From NCBI GenBank assembly GCA_020720785.1, contig DYOA01000002.1, forward strand, positions 50,371-110,629: a DNA stretch of 60,259 nt, given 5' to 3'. Origin of the DNA: Leptospira biflexa (GTDB taxonomy: Bacteria > Spirochaetota > Leptospiria > Turneriellales > DYLW01). The notes under the pieces were generated by a model, which saw nothing but the letters and a program-made list of their open reading frames with translations, did not search any database and had not been told where the DNA came from. The stretch's first letter is position 1. Each line of letters opens with the position of its first letter. A program made the translations under genes and the position numbers. Below, piece after piece: positions 9,659 to 17,522 of this stretch.

Positions 9659-10053
9659 TATGGAACCTTCCTGTTTTTCAAAAAATCCGAATACATCATA
9701 TCTGTTTTTAAAATGTGGTTGATGAGCCAGTCATATAAGAAATCCAGCATAGCTTCCACATCAATTTTTTCTTTTCTATCCATTTTCCGCTTATATTCCA
9801 TAACCGAACCGGTCAGTCTGTCATGGACGTCCTGGTGCTCTTCCAGACTGGAATACCCATATTCTTTTAATAATTGTTCTTCGTAAAAAAAATGCTTGAG
9901 GGTATAATCCAGTAATTCCTTTATTACTGAATTCACTCTTGCATCGTTACCGGCAGCATTTTCATTTTTAAGGTCATTAAAAAGCACAAACAACCGCTTA
10001 TGCTGGGCATCCAGACTGGGTACTTTAACCGAGTATTCTTCTTTCCATTCCAT
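9658..10053 (-). CDS. Bacteriohemerythrin (diiron O2-binding protein)
   Basis: A 131-residue single-domain hemerythrin with all expected diiron ligands: H18 (in DAQH), H54 and E58 (HFFYE), H73 and H77 (HQDVH), H113 and D118 (HILKTD). Such proteins bind O2 reversibly and in anaerobes or microaerophiles serve in oxygen storage, delivery or scavenging. The protein is cytoplasmic (no signal peptide). It is coupled to the downstream 112-residue membrane protein by a TAATG overlap and lies 14 bp after an outer-membrane protein gene. Together with the thioferritin-like protein at 48793 it suggests exposure of an anaerobe to oxygen; that is inference. Confidence 0.93.
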   Translation of the reverse strand: MEWKEEYSVKVPSLDAQHKRLFVLFNDLKNENAAGNDARVNSVIKELLDYTLKHFFYEEQLLKEYGYSSLEEHQDVHDRLTGSVMEYKRKMDRKEKIDVEAMLDFLYDWLINHILKTDMMYSDFLKNRKVP

Positions 10054-10067
10054 AATTCAACCTTCTA

Positions 10068-10736
10068 TTATTTAAAATATCCACTTTTAAAAACCATCCC
10101 CATATAAATAGCTGAATAAGCAGAAACATGTTTAGCGATATCCTCATTCGCCAATTTGGGTGTACGACCATAGGCCTCCACAAAAACCCCGGTATGGTTG
10201 GCAAACAGGAATTCCATACCCAGGCCCACCGCTCCTCCGAATCGATTCATATTACCGGAAGATGTTTGGGTAACCAATTTTGACCAAGAATATCCCGCAG
10301 AAAGTAGCATGTATGGCTCCAGATAAAAAGGGCCGGCAAAAAAACCATAGCCCAGACGCAACCCAGGATCCAAACCCCATACTTCCAGTTTATAATTTTC
10401 GTCTTTATCTTTATTCACTCCGAATCCATAATAAATATACGGAATCCGCACATACCAGGAAGACTGGAAGCCACCATAATGATTGCTCCGGTAAAAATAA
10501 AAATCTGTGAGTGCAGACATATTCATAGTGGAAAATTTGTCCACTTCATTATATCCGGATTCCATGGCACCACCGGCACTGACCCCAAATCGGAAAAGCG
10601 GAGATTTGGAGCGGTAATAATCATATTTATAGGCCTGGAAATATTCTTTCTTCCATTCTTCATCACCGTAAACTCCTTCCGTGTATTGGACGGAAAAAAG
10701 GCCGGCAATCAAAAAGACCATAGCATAACGATTCAT
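10068..10736 (-). CDS. Putative outer-membrane beta-barrel protein
   Basis: With the start at 10736 (MNRYAMVFLIAGLF) the 222-residue product has a signal peptide and then alternating aromatic/glycine strands ('FRFGVSAGGAMESGY', 'YGFGVN', 'GLRLGYGFFAGPFYLEPYMLLSAGYSW', 'YMGMVFKSGYFK'), as in small outer-membrane barrels. An in-frame ATG at 10775 would begin inside the acyltransferase gene and spoil the signal peptide. The last residues end hydrophobic-x-hydrophobic but with Lys rather than Phe at the terminus. Function unknown. The position between an acyltransferase and hemerythrin on one strand gives no clear clue. Confidence 0.65.
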   Translation of the reverse strand: MNRYAMVFLIAGLFSVQYTEGVYGDEEWKKEYFQAYKYDYYRSKSPLFRFGVSAGGAMESGYNEVDKFSTMNMSALTDFYFYRSNHYGGFQSSWYVRIPYIYYGFGVNKDKDENYKLEVWGLDPGLRLGYGFFAGPFYLEPYMLLSAGYSWSKLVTQTSSGNMNRFGGAVGLGMEFLFANHTGVFVEAYGRTPKLANEDIAKHVSAYSAIYMGMVFKSGYFK

Positions 10737-10776
10737 ACAGAACAGATTGCTGAATTTAGTGTTAATGTCCAGCATT

Positions 10777-11868
10777 TTATTTGACCAGATACTTTCTGAG
10801 AACCTTATCTCCATCCCCCAAAAGAATGCCAAGGATAATAGATTTGCCAGATATGATCGTAGCCAGATATCCCAAAACCCATGAAACAATTATTACAGAT
10901 AAACAAAGGATGGGAACATCCCATAACCGAAAATAATCCAGAATAAACGGGTGGATCAGATACACCAGAAACGAAGCACGGGATAACCGCCCAATAATAT
11001 CTGATTGGATTCTGGTTAACATATTCTGCATAAAAAATATCACAGATATGGCATAGAATACAACCGGGATACGCCAGATTCTGCCTGCCGGGTCAGAGGA
11101 CATTCCATCCGATACCCGCATGTAGTAATCCAGAATGGTCCACCCAAAAAATATCAACAATAAAACAAAACGGAAAATAGTTTTACTCAATACGGAAATG
11201 TGCTTTTCCAGAAATTCCGTTCCCGGCATTTTTCCTTCCCTTGCGGACCATAAACCCAGTTGGAAAAAAAATAATGAAAAAATGAGCATTTCATAGGGTT
11301 CCATATTGTAGTATTTACTGGCAAAAACCGCATCGGTAAAGTCTGTCTGCCAGCCCAGAAAAATGGGATAATCCTGGTAATCCGACGCAAAAATATGAAC
11401 CATAACCAAAACCCCAAAAAACATAAAAAGATAATTCCAGGAAAAAGGGATTTTCCTCAATAACGGGAAAATGGCATAGAGAATACTGATCAGAGGAATA
11501 AAGTATAAATGATATTTATGGGCACCGGTGAGAATCCCCCACCAGAAATGATCTGCACTTGTTCCATTATCCAGATAATAAATTACAGATACCAGAAAAT
11601 AAGGAATCCAAATACGCAAAAACCTATGGAGATAGAACCGCCCGGTATCAAAATTCTGGTTCAGCCTGTGCCGGCCAAAGGCATATCCACTCAGAAAAAT
11701 AAAAAATAAAACAGAAGGTTTACCCAACTGGTTCATCCACGCAATCACATGGGATAATTCTCTTTCATAGTATGTCCCCACTTCACTGAAAAACCACCAT
11801 CCAGTATGATTGATAATAATAAACGTGATGGAGAAAATCCTCAGAATATCTGTTGCCAGTTTGGACAT
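10777..11868 (-). CDS. Integral membrane acyltransferase (Acyl_transf_3 type)
   Basis: A 363-residue multi-pass protein with about ten hydrophobic segments. It has the acyltransferase-3 hallmarks: 'ILRIFSITFIIINHTGWWF' in the first helix with the essential-type His, 'FLSGYAFGRH', and 'FLRIWIPYFLVSVIY'. The end 'FLVYLIHPFILDYF' matches the terminal helix region. These enzymes transfer acyl groups to surface polysaccharide, peptidoglycan or lipid sugars; the acceptor here is unknown. It starts 10 bp after the TPR gene and has no clear ribosome binding site, so translation probably depends on the upstream gene. Confidence 0.85.
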   Translation of the reverse strand: MSKLATDILRIFSITFIIINHTGWWFFSEVGTYYERELSHVIAWMNQLGKPSVLFFIFLSGYAFGRHRLNQNFDTGRFYLHRFLRIWIPYFLVSVIYYLDNGTSADHFWWGILTGAHKYHLYFIPLISILYAIFPLLRKIPFSWNYLFMFFGVLVMVHIFASDYQDYPIFLGWQTDFTDAVFASKYYNMEPYEMLIFSLFFFQLGLWSAREGKMPGTEFLEKHISVLSKTIFRFVLLLIFFGWTILDYYMRVSDGMSSDPAGRIWRIPVVFYAISVIFFMQNMLTRIQSDIIGRLSRASFLVYLIHPFILDYFRLWDVPILCLSVIIVSWVLGYLATIISGKSIILGILLGDGDKVLRKYLVK

Positions 11869-11878
11869 GAGACAGAAT

Positions 11879-12784
11879 TTATTTTTGGGATTCTTCCTGT
11901 AAAGCTAAACGGCGGGACTGGGAAAGCCGGAATCGCATTCTGGAGATGGAAATTTTTTCGTAAATTATACTCTGAGGAAAACTCAGCATTTTCTCATATT
12001 CAGAGGAGGCAAGCGTGTAGTCCCGGATATTAAATAGACTTTCTGCATAATAAAAATGATATTCCCGGGGGTAATCCAGACGCAGGTTGACCGCTTTAAA
12101 CCAGTATAAGGAGGAATAAAAGTTACCCCGGTAAAAAGAAATTTTACCCATACCGGAAAGGGCAAAATTGAAACCGCGATCCTGCTTTAAACAATACCGG
12201 TACACTGATTCCGCCTCCCGCAACCGATTCAGATTTACCAGAAGGTCGCCCAAGGCAGTTAACGACTCCAGATCAAATGGATTCCGCAGATAGGCTACCC
12301 GGTAATGGTAAATGGCTTCATCATAATCCCCCGCAAGCTCATAACATTTTGCCATAAAAAAGTAATTTTTCCAGTACTGGGGGAAAAGTTTTTTCCCCAT
12401 ATTAAAGTTGTAAAAGGCATTTTTATGGTCATTCCGGGCAAGATACAGCATCCCCAGATTAAAGAAGGCTGGATAAAAATGTGGGGATTTACCTGTCACT
12501 TCTTCCAGGATCAGAATGGCCCGGTCATAATCCTGCATCAGAATATAGGCAAGGGCTTCGTTGTTCATTACCGTAGCCTTGTCCTTCCCGGATGCCTCCA
12601 TATATCCATTGCGTAGCAAAATCTTCTCCCTGGGCTTTTCCGGATAAAGCATCGTTTCATCCTGCGTCTTTTGCAGAGATTCCAGAAATAATGGGGAAAT
12701 ATACGGCATCCGGAGCGAACTGTCTTCTGCCCATAAACCGGAATAAAAAAACAGGAGAGGGATTAAAATGCGGATATACCTCAT
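11879..12784 (-). CDS. Secreted TPR-repeat protein
   Basis: A 301-residue protein with an N-terminal signal peptide (MRYIRILIPLLFFYSGLWA) and several tetratricopeptide repeats ('AYILMQDYDRAILILEEV', 'NLGMLYLARNDHKNAFYNF', 'AKCYELAGDYDEAIYHYRVA', 'ALGDLLVNLNRLREAESVY', 'GMGKISFYRGNFYSSLYWF'). It is probably a periplasmic scaffold; partners are unknown. It heads the long minus-strand run and diverges from the Lol operon. The start has no Shine-Dalgarno sequence; an AT-rich GATAAT/TATAAT region directly precedes the ATG. Confidence 0.8.
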   Translation of the reverse strand: MRYIRILIPLLFFYSGLWAEDSSLRMPYISPLFLESLQKTQDETMLYPEKPREKILLRNGYMEASGKDKATVMNNEALAYILMQDYDRAILILEEVTGKSPHFYPAFFNLGMLYLARNDHKNAFYNFNMGKKLFPQYWKNYFFMAKCYELAGDYDEAIYHYRVAYLRNPFDLESLTALGDLLVNLNRLREAESVYRYCLKQDRGFNFALSGMGKISFYRGNFYSSLYWFKAVNLRLDYPREYHFYYAESLFNIRDYTLASSEYEKMLSFPQSIIYEKISISRMRFRLSQSRRLALQEESQK

Positions 12785-12791
12785 ATATTAT

Positions 12792-12822
12792 ATTATCGGT
12801 CAAACCCAAAAACACTTGTCAT
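12792..12822 (-). promoter_or_regulatory. Candidate promoter of the TPR gene (divergent region)
   Basis: Minus strand: ATGACA (12817-12822), 19 nt, GATAAT (12792-12797), 7 nt, ATG at 12784. The long spacer makes it less certain than the others. The -35 hexamer overlaps, as an inverted sequence, the TTGTCA assigned to the divergent lipoprotein gene. Confidence 0.35.
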
Positions 12823-12848
12823 GCTTTGCAATATTTCTTTTTTGCCTT
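12816..12848 (+). promoter_or_regulatory. Leaderless-type promoter of the Lol operon
   Basis: TTGTCA at 12816-12821 lies exactly 27 nt before the ATG at 12849. The -10 region is poor (T-rich) and there is no Shine-Dalgarno sequence. Supported mainly by the shared 26-28 nt distance seen at other genes in this window. Confidence 0.4.
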
Positions 12849-13181
12849 ATGACAGTAAAGAAATTTATCATTATACCGGTTACTATTCTGCTGGTTTTTT
12901 CCATGGCAGTCTTGTTGATATCCTGCGGACCGCAGTCCAGAAAATTATCCCGTTTTACCGGACTGCCGGTGAAGCTGAAACTCCCCAAAGACTGCTATAA
13001 AGTGGTCAGTGTTTCCATCACCAATGATACTAAAAACAACAACCAGATTAAGAATATCACATACATCGCTACCAATGGGAAACTTTACACAAAAGAGTAT
13101 ACAGACTGGGGTATCCTGGAAGGAAGCATCGAATGGTCTCGTAATGACGGGACACCCTATATGAACCTGCAAAACCAATGA
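12849..13181 (+). CDS. Small lipoprotein upstream of LolCD
   Basis: From the ATG at 12849 the product is 110 residues: MTVKKF, a hydrophobic stretch and a lipobox LISC with the lipidated Cys at residue 26. The mature part is short, polar and beta-like ('VVSVSITNDTKNNNQIKNITYIATNGKLY'), with no family I recognise. An upstream in-frame start at 12768 would add 27 residues that destroy the signal and overlap the divergent gene. It overlaps the permease gene by ATGA. Co-translation with a lipoprotein-releasing transporter suggests a cell-envelope role, possibly as accessory or substrate; that is inference. Confidence 0.72.
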   Translation: MTVKKFIIIPVTILLVFSMAVLLISCGPQSRKLSRFTGLPVKLKLPKDCYKVVSVSITNDTKNNNQIKNITYIATNGKLYTKEYTDWGILEGSIEWSRNDGTPYMNLQNQ

Positions 13182-14563
13182 ATTTACTTTTTATCATCAA
13201 ACGCTACATTTCCGGACAGGGATCATCCCTGCTGTCCATCAATGCCCGCCTTTCCTTCCTGGGGGTTTTTCTGGGTACCTCCCTTCTGGTGATTGTCTTA
13301 TCCATCTTTAATGGTTTTCAAAGCCAGCTCACAAAATCCATCTCCCAGTTTGATCCGCATCTGACCCTTAATATATCCTCCAGTCAGGGCGATGAGAAAA
13401 TCCAGGACTGGAAAAACTGGGCTTCCCGGATTGAACTTAAGCTGGCCGGAAAAGCTACTTCTGTGGAGGGAATGATACAGAGTGCTGCTATCCTGCGTAA
13501 AAATTCCATCATAGAACATGTATTCCTGCGGGCACAGGAATTTCCTGAATATAAAAAACCGCAATCCTGGATCCGTCCCCATGTATCCCCGGATTCCACA
13601 TTGGATTTTGAAAGCAAAAAAAATGATGATTTTTCCATTCCGGCACAATTTCCGGAAATTACTGAACCGGTCAATTTTAAATCCTTTCGGAAGGAAGATA
13701 TTGCCTTTATCGGGCAGGAGATGGCCATTGCCTATAATCTTAGGATTGGAGATACCATCGATTTGATTGCCCCCCGTGGGCAGTTTAACCTAAAAGTGGG
13801 CGTTACCCCCAGCATGAAAACGTACAAAATCGCCGCTTTTTTTAAGACCGGGCACTACCAGTATGACAGTAAAGTGGTTATATTGCCGTTGTACGCCGGT
13901 CAGGCACTTTTTGAAACCGGGGATTCTGTGGGACAGATAATTATCCGGCTTCATGATTTGAAAAATCTGAATGAGGCAAGGCGGGAAATTTTTAAAATCT
14001 GGCCATTTCATATAAAAACCCTTGAAGAAGAACAAAGAAATTTTTTTGCCGCACTCCGCCTGGAAAAAACCATCATGACAATTATCGTATTCCTCTTTAT
14101 CATTGCGGCCATGGTGGGTATCATTGTGGCTCTGTATAATGTTGTTCGGTCCAAGCGCAAGGACATTGGAATTTTAAAAGCCTTGGGATTATCCGATCGG
14201 TCTGTTTTGCTGATATTTCTGTCCAATGGATTTATCATGGGAAGCCTGGGTACCATTGCCGGAATTCTCACAGGAGTCTATCTGTCCTATAATCTGGAAA
14301 ATATTATTCTATTCAGTGAAGGCCAGATTAACGCATTGGGAGCATGGTACTATCTCATCACAGACAAAGGATACTGGGAGCCGGTTCAGCTTATTCCAAA
14401 AAATGTCTATTACTTTGACCATCTTCCTGTTTTTATAGATATAAAATTCCTGCACCAATTGGCCATTACATCCTTAATACTCTCCGGCGTTGCTTCTCTG
14501 CTTCCGGCATATACCGCCTCTCGTTTACAGCCCATAGAAATAATCCGGGGGTCAGAGAATTGA
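13178..14563 (+). CDS. lolC: Lipoprotein-releasing ABC transporter permease (LolC/LolE family)
   Basis: A 461-residue FtsX/MacB-fold permease: one N-terminal membrane helix ('FLGVFLGTSLLVIVLSIFNGFQ'), a large periplasmic domain (residues ~45-290), and three C-terminal helices ('MTIIVFLFIIAAMVGIIVALYNVV', 'LLIFLSNGFIMGSLGTIAGI', 'LAITSLILSGVASLLPAY'). The motif 'VRSKRKDIGILKALGLS' before the second helix contacts the ATPase and is diagnostic. With LolD it extracts lipoproteins from the inner membrane. Only one permease gene is present, so it probably works as a homodimer (LolCE-like), as known for many non-enterobacterial diderms. It overlaps both neighbours. Confidence 0.9.
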   Translation: MNLLFIIKRYISGQGSSLLSINARLSFLGVFLGTSLLVIVLSIFNGFQSQLTKSISQFDPHLTLNISSSQGDEKIQDWKNWASRIELKLAGKATSVEGMIQSAAILRKNSIIEHVFLRAQEFPEYKKPQSWIRPHVSPDSTLDFESKKNDDFSIPAQFPEITEPVNFKSFRKEDIAFIGQEMAIAYNLRIGDTIDLIAPRGQFNLKVGVTPSMKTYKIAAFFKTGHYQYDSKVVILPLYAGQALFETGDSVGQIIIRLHDLKNLNEARREIFKIWPFHIKTLEEEQRNFFAALRLEKTIMTIIVFLFIIAAMVGIIVALYNVVRSKRKDIGILKALGLSDRSVLLIFLSNGFIMGSLGTIAGILTGVYLSYNLENIILFSEGQINALGAWYYLITDKGYWEPVQLIPKNVYYFDHLPVFIDIKFLHQLAITSLILSGVASLLPAYTASRLQPIEIIRGSEN

Positions 14564-15246
14564 AACAGATTGTGCAGATTGAAAATCTCTTCAAGACCTA
14601 TTCCGTAGGAAATCAGGAGTACCCCATCCTCCGCGGTATTAATTTTTCAATGTATGAAGGCGATTTTGTATCCATCATGGGATCATCCGGGGCAGGAAAA
14701 TCGACACTGCTGAATCTTGTAGGAGCCATTGATCGCTGGGATTATGGTTCCATCTGGATGGATGGGATTGACCTTAAAAAAATCATCCTGAATGGGAAAT
14801 CCCATTTATACCGGAGAGATAAGATTGGTTTTGTTTTCCAGAATCATTATCTGATGAATGATTTTACCATACTGGAGAATGTCATGATGCCCATGTTGCT
14901 ACAGAAAAGCGGGAAATCCAAAGCAAAGGAGAAGGCTCTGGCCGTCCTGGACAAAGTGGGGCTCAGCCAGCGTGCCGGATTTTTCCCATCCCAGATTTCC
15001 GGAGGAGAAAGCCAGAGAGTTGCTTTTGCCCGCTCTTTTGTCCATAATCCTCCCCTGATTTTAGCGGATGAACCCACGGGAAATCTGGATTCAGAAAACA
15101 CCCAGAAATTCATCGATCTGATAGCGAATCTCCAGTTTGAAGAAAACCTGACCATTTTACTGGTCACCCACGACCACCGCCTGGCACAGAAAGCCCAGAT
15201 CCAGTATTATATGGAGGATGGTTCCCTGAAAGAAAAATCCGAATAA
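14560..15246 (+). CDS. lolD: Lipoprotein-releasing ABC transporter ATPase LolD
   Basis: A 228-residue ABC ATPase: Walker A GSSGAGKST (41-49), signature ISGGESQ (146-152), Walker B LILADEP (167-172) and a switch His in 'VTHDHR'. Length and partner fit LolD. The start is TTG, overlapping the permease stop as TTGA, with a GGGGG run just upstream as ribosome binding site; the tight overlap suggests stoichiometric synthesis with the permease. It powers release of lipoproteins from the inner membrane for transfer to LolA/LolB. Confidence 0.92.
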   Translation: MKQIVQIENLFKTYSVGNQEYPILRGINFSMYEGDFVSIMGSSGAGKSTLLNLVGAIDRWDYGSIWMDGIDLKKIILNGKSHLYRRDKIGFVFQNHYLMNDFTILENVMMPMLLQKSGKSKAKEKALAVLDKVGLSQRAGFFPSQISGGESQRVAFARSFVHNPPLILADEPTGNLDSENTQKFIDLIANLQFEENLTILLVTHDHRLAQKAQIQYYMEDGSLKEKSE

Positions 15247-15274
15247 TATTTTTTCCTTTGCCGATATTTTATTT

Positions 15275-15454
15275 ATGGAAAACGCACCCATTACCCAAGG
15301 AAATTATTCACAATCACTGCAGGAATCCGCAAGCCTGGACAATCTTGCCTTGGAGTTGGATGATCTTCTTTCTGAATTCTATTATTTTCAGGAGAAACGG
15401 TTTTCCCTGGAAGATAAATTATCCGTAGCAGGAAAAAAGGGTGAATACCAATGA
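15275..15454 (+). CDS. Small 59-residue acidic protein in the Lol operon
   Basis: An ATG at 15275 opens a 59-codon frame ending in TGA at 15454, overlapping the next gene by ATGA. The product is acidic and helical-looking ('NLALELDDLLSEFYYFQEKRF') with no signal peptide or membrane segment. The coding signal rests on its placement in a 204-bp gap between two operon genes, the ATGA coupling, and a Leu/Glu-rich amphipathic middle. No Shine-Dalgarno sequence is evident. Function unknown; it could be a cytoplasmic regulator of the following membrane protein. Confidence 0.6.
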   Translation: MENAPITQGNYSQSLQESASLDNLALELDDLLSEFYYFQEKRFSLEDKLSVAGKKGEYQ

Positions 15455-16410
15455 TGAGAAATCTTATCTTATCCATCCTGCTACTTATATTTTGGGTAGC
15501 TCCGGCACTGCCGGAAGAAAAGAGCTTACTCCGGAATCTGGCTATAGAGGATAATGGACAGGAAAAAATTACCCTGACACTGGAAAAAGAAATTCTTTAC
15601 TCTTTCATGCAACCCCGTAAATCCTATTCCATAAATATATGCTTTTCCAATAGTCCTGTATCGGAAGCAGCTATTTTTTACTATCACCGGAAACTCATCC
15701 TGAACCAAAAAAACGGATGCTATTCTTTTCCCGGTTTGGACAATAATTCAGTATTATTTTTGACAAAAGAGAAATGGGACATCTATTTCGCGGAGGAAAT
15801 AAATAAATTCCGGTCCAGTATTAATATCAATACTAAGACGGTACCCAGCGATGAAACCAATCAAATCCCCTTAGTATGGATACGAAATACAACAAACAAT
15901 ACTTTTCCGGAAAGCATCCGCCTGGGCGGGGAAACCGATAATAAAATGCAGACAACCCACCAGATACAGAGGAAAACCAGAAAACCTCTAAATGAGAAAA
16001 TATCCGCATTTGTATATACAAACTATCTTTTTATTCTGGGAGCGGAATTTTTTCTGGTTCTTCTGCTGGTATATTTTAATTTTCGAAAAAGAAAATGGAG
16101 ACAAGCTACCCCCCAGACATGGAATTATTACACGTATTCACTGGAATCCCTCCATGACCAGGTAAAATTAAAATCCCTGAGTCCGGAACTCAAGGGTTCC
16201 ATAAAATGGAAAAAGAAGGGATTAAGGGTAAAACTGAAAGGGCAGAAAAAAATCCTGTTATCCCCGGAACAGATCAAAGATAGATATAAAATAGTCATTA
16301 ACCCGGCGTTTTATCTGGAACTGGAGCCTTTTTTCCAGAATGATCCCGGAAAAAAACTTCTGAAAATCAATATCAATTTTTTTCGGAAGGAAAACGGGAA
16401 ACCGGCATAA
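15451..16410 (+). CDS. Single-pass membrane protein with signal peptide, unknown function
   Basis: A 319-residue protein: signal peptide (MMRNLILSILLLIFWVAPALP), an exported domain (~25-190), one membrane helix near 195-210 ('FILGAEFFLVLLLVYFNF') and a basic cytoplasmic tail rich in Lys ('RKRKWRQ', 'KWKKKGLRVKLKGQKK'). The first of two tandem ATGs overlaps the small-protein stop. No family is recognisable. It is the last gene of the Lol operon and its final 38 bp overlap the end of the convergent YibQ-like gene, which could allow antisense interference. Confidence 0.7.
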   Translation: MMRNLILSILLLIFWVAPALPEEKSLLRNLAIEDNGQEKITLTLEKEILYSFMQPRKSYSINICFSNSPVSEAAIFYYHRKLILNQKNGCYSFPGLDNNSVLFLTKEKWDIYFAEEINKFRSSININTKTVPSDETNQIPLVWIRNTTNNTFPESIRLGGETDNKMQTTHQIQRKTRKPLNEKISAFVYTNYLFILGAEFFLVLLLVYFNFRKRKWRQATPQTWNYYTYSLESLHDQVKLKSLSPELKGSIKWKKKGLRVKLKGQKKILLSPEQIKDRYKIVINPAFYLELEPFFQNDPGKKLLKININFFRKENGKPA

Positions 16411-17521
16411 AAATATAATCTTTTTCCATTTTACGGATGACAGATTTTAAATAATTCGCAGCCCCGGTATTCTGGGCATCCAGAACCAGAAGGGCGTACC
16501 CATTATTTTCCAGGCTCTTTTTCAAATCCCCGTAAATGGCAGATTCCAGATATTTTCGGGATTGGTTTTCCTGAATAATTAATGTAGAATTGTAGACCCC
16601 GTAACCCATTACCAGAGCTGTGGGTTTGACCACTCCATCGCTTTCCATCCCCGTCATAAGTATAGAGTTGATCTGTCTGGATTTCACATTTTCCAGGAGC
16701 ATCCTGAGAGCATAGATATTTTGCAGATAATCCGCTTCCTGGCTGAACACAAAGCCTGAAATATTTTTTGCCAAAAGACTCTTTCCCTCTTCCTTTTCAT
16801 CAAAATACTGCAACTGACCCAGCAGATTATTAAGATACTGGTTCATGACTTCCGGATCACCAGCATTTTTTTCTGATAGCGAATTCTCAATGATGGACTC
16901 CTGGATGCCTTCAGATAAATCTATACTCAACCATAACTCCTGGTTATAGTTTGATATCTTTTCCGCAATCTCCCGGCTCTGGTCATTATTGGGAATCACG
17001 GAGTACGCAATGGGAACCCCCAGACTCTGCCATAGGAAAAGCTCTTCTTTTGTAGCCAGATCTTTCACAAAAATAGATATTTTTTTATTGCGTTTGAGCA
17101 TATCCGGATATAAATCATAGGCATTTCTGAAAAATAATTTGATATACGCATAAGATCCGGACTGCGATGGATATTCCACTTTATAAAGATAAATTCCCGA
17201 TTTCTTTTTAATTTCAAAATCTTCATTTTTCAGAGATGCATTATAGGAAAATAACACATCCAGAAACTTCTGCCTGTCTTTTTCTGAGTAATCCCGTTCA
17301 CAGGCAATGGATATAAACGGATAACCCTTTCTGGATGAGATCATGGAGGAGCACACGTCCCCTTTCCCATCATCCCACAGTTGCAGGATAGCATCTTTCA
17401 GCAATTGGGCTCCGTCATTGGAGGCAAAAACAGCAGGCAACGCAATAGACACCACGGAAAGGATTACCAAAAAAACAACTGCATGGATCTTTCTGACCGG
17501 AAATAATATTCTTTTCTTCAT
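16373..17521 (-). CDS. Secreted divergent polysaccharide deacetylase-like (YibQ family-like) protein
   Basis: A 382-residue protein with an N-terminal signal anchor (residues ~10-33). The second half fits the divergent polysaccharide deacetylase fold: 'ISIFVKDLATKEEL' where YibQ proteins have the 'ai.iDDlG' strand, 'LGVPIAYSVIPNNDQSREIAEKI', 'ELWLSIDLSEG' where the family has 'hlPmep', and 'GFVFSQEADYL'. The acidic pair of the first motif is K-D rather than D-D, so catalysis is doubtful. The start has an AGGA ribosome binding site. It follows the upstream secreted-protein gene by 1 bp and overlaps the convergent gene by 38 bp. Family assignment is moderate. Confidence 0.6.
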   Translation of the reverse strand: MKKRILFPVRKIHAVVFLVILSVVSIALPAVFASNDGAQLLKDAILQLWDDGKGDVCSSMISSRKGYPFISIACERDYSEKDRQKFLDVLFSYNASLKNEDFEIKKKSGIYLYKVEYPSQSGSYAYIKLFFRNAYDLYPDMLKRNKKISIFVKDLATKEELFLWQSLGVPIAYSVIPNNDQSREIAEKISNYNQELWLSIDLSEGIQESIIENSLSEKNAGDPEVMNQYLNNLLGQLQYFDEKEEGKSLLAKNISGFVFSQEADYLQNIYALRMLLENVKSRQINSILMTGMESDGVVKPTALVMGYGVYNSTLIIQENQSRKYLESAIYGDLKKSLENNGYALLVLDAQNTGAANYLKSVIRKMEKDYIFMPVSRFPSEKN

Positions 17522-17522
17522 A

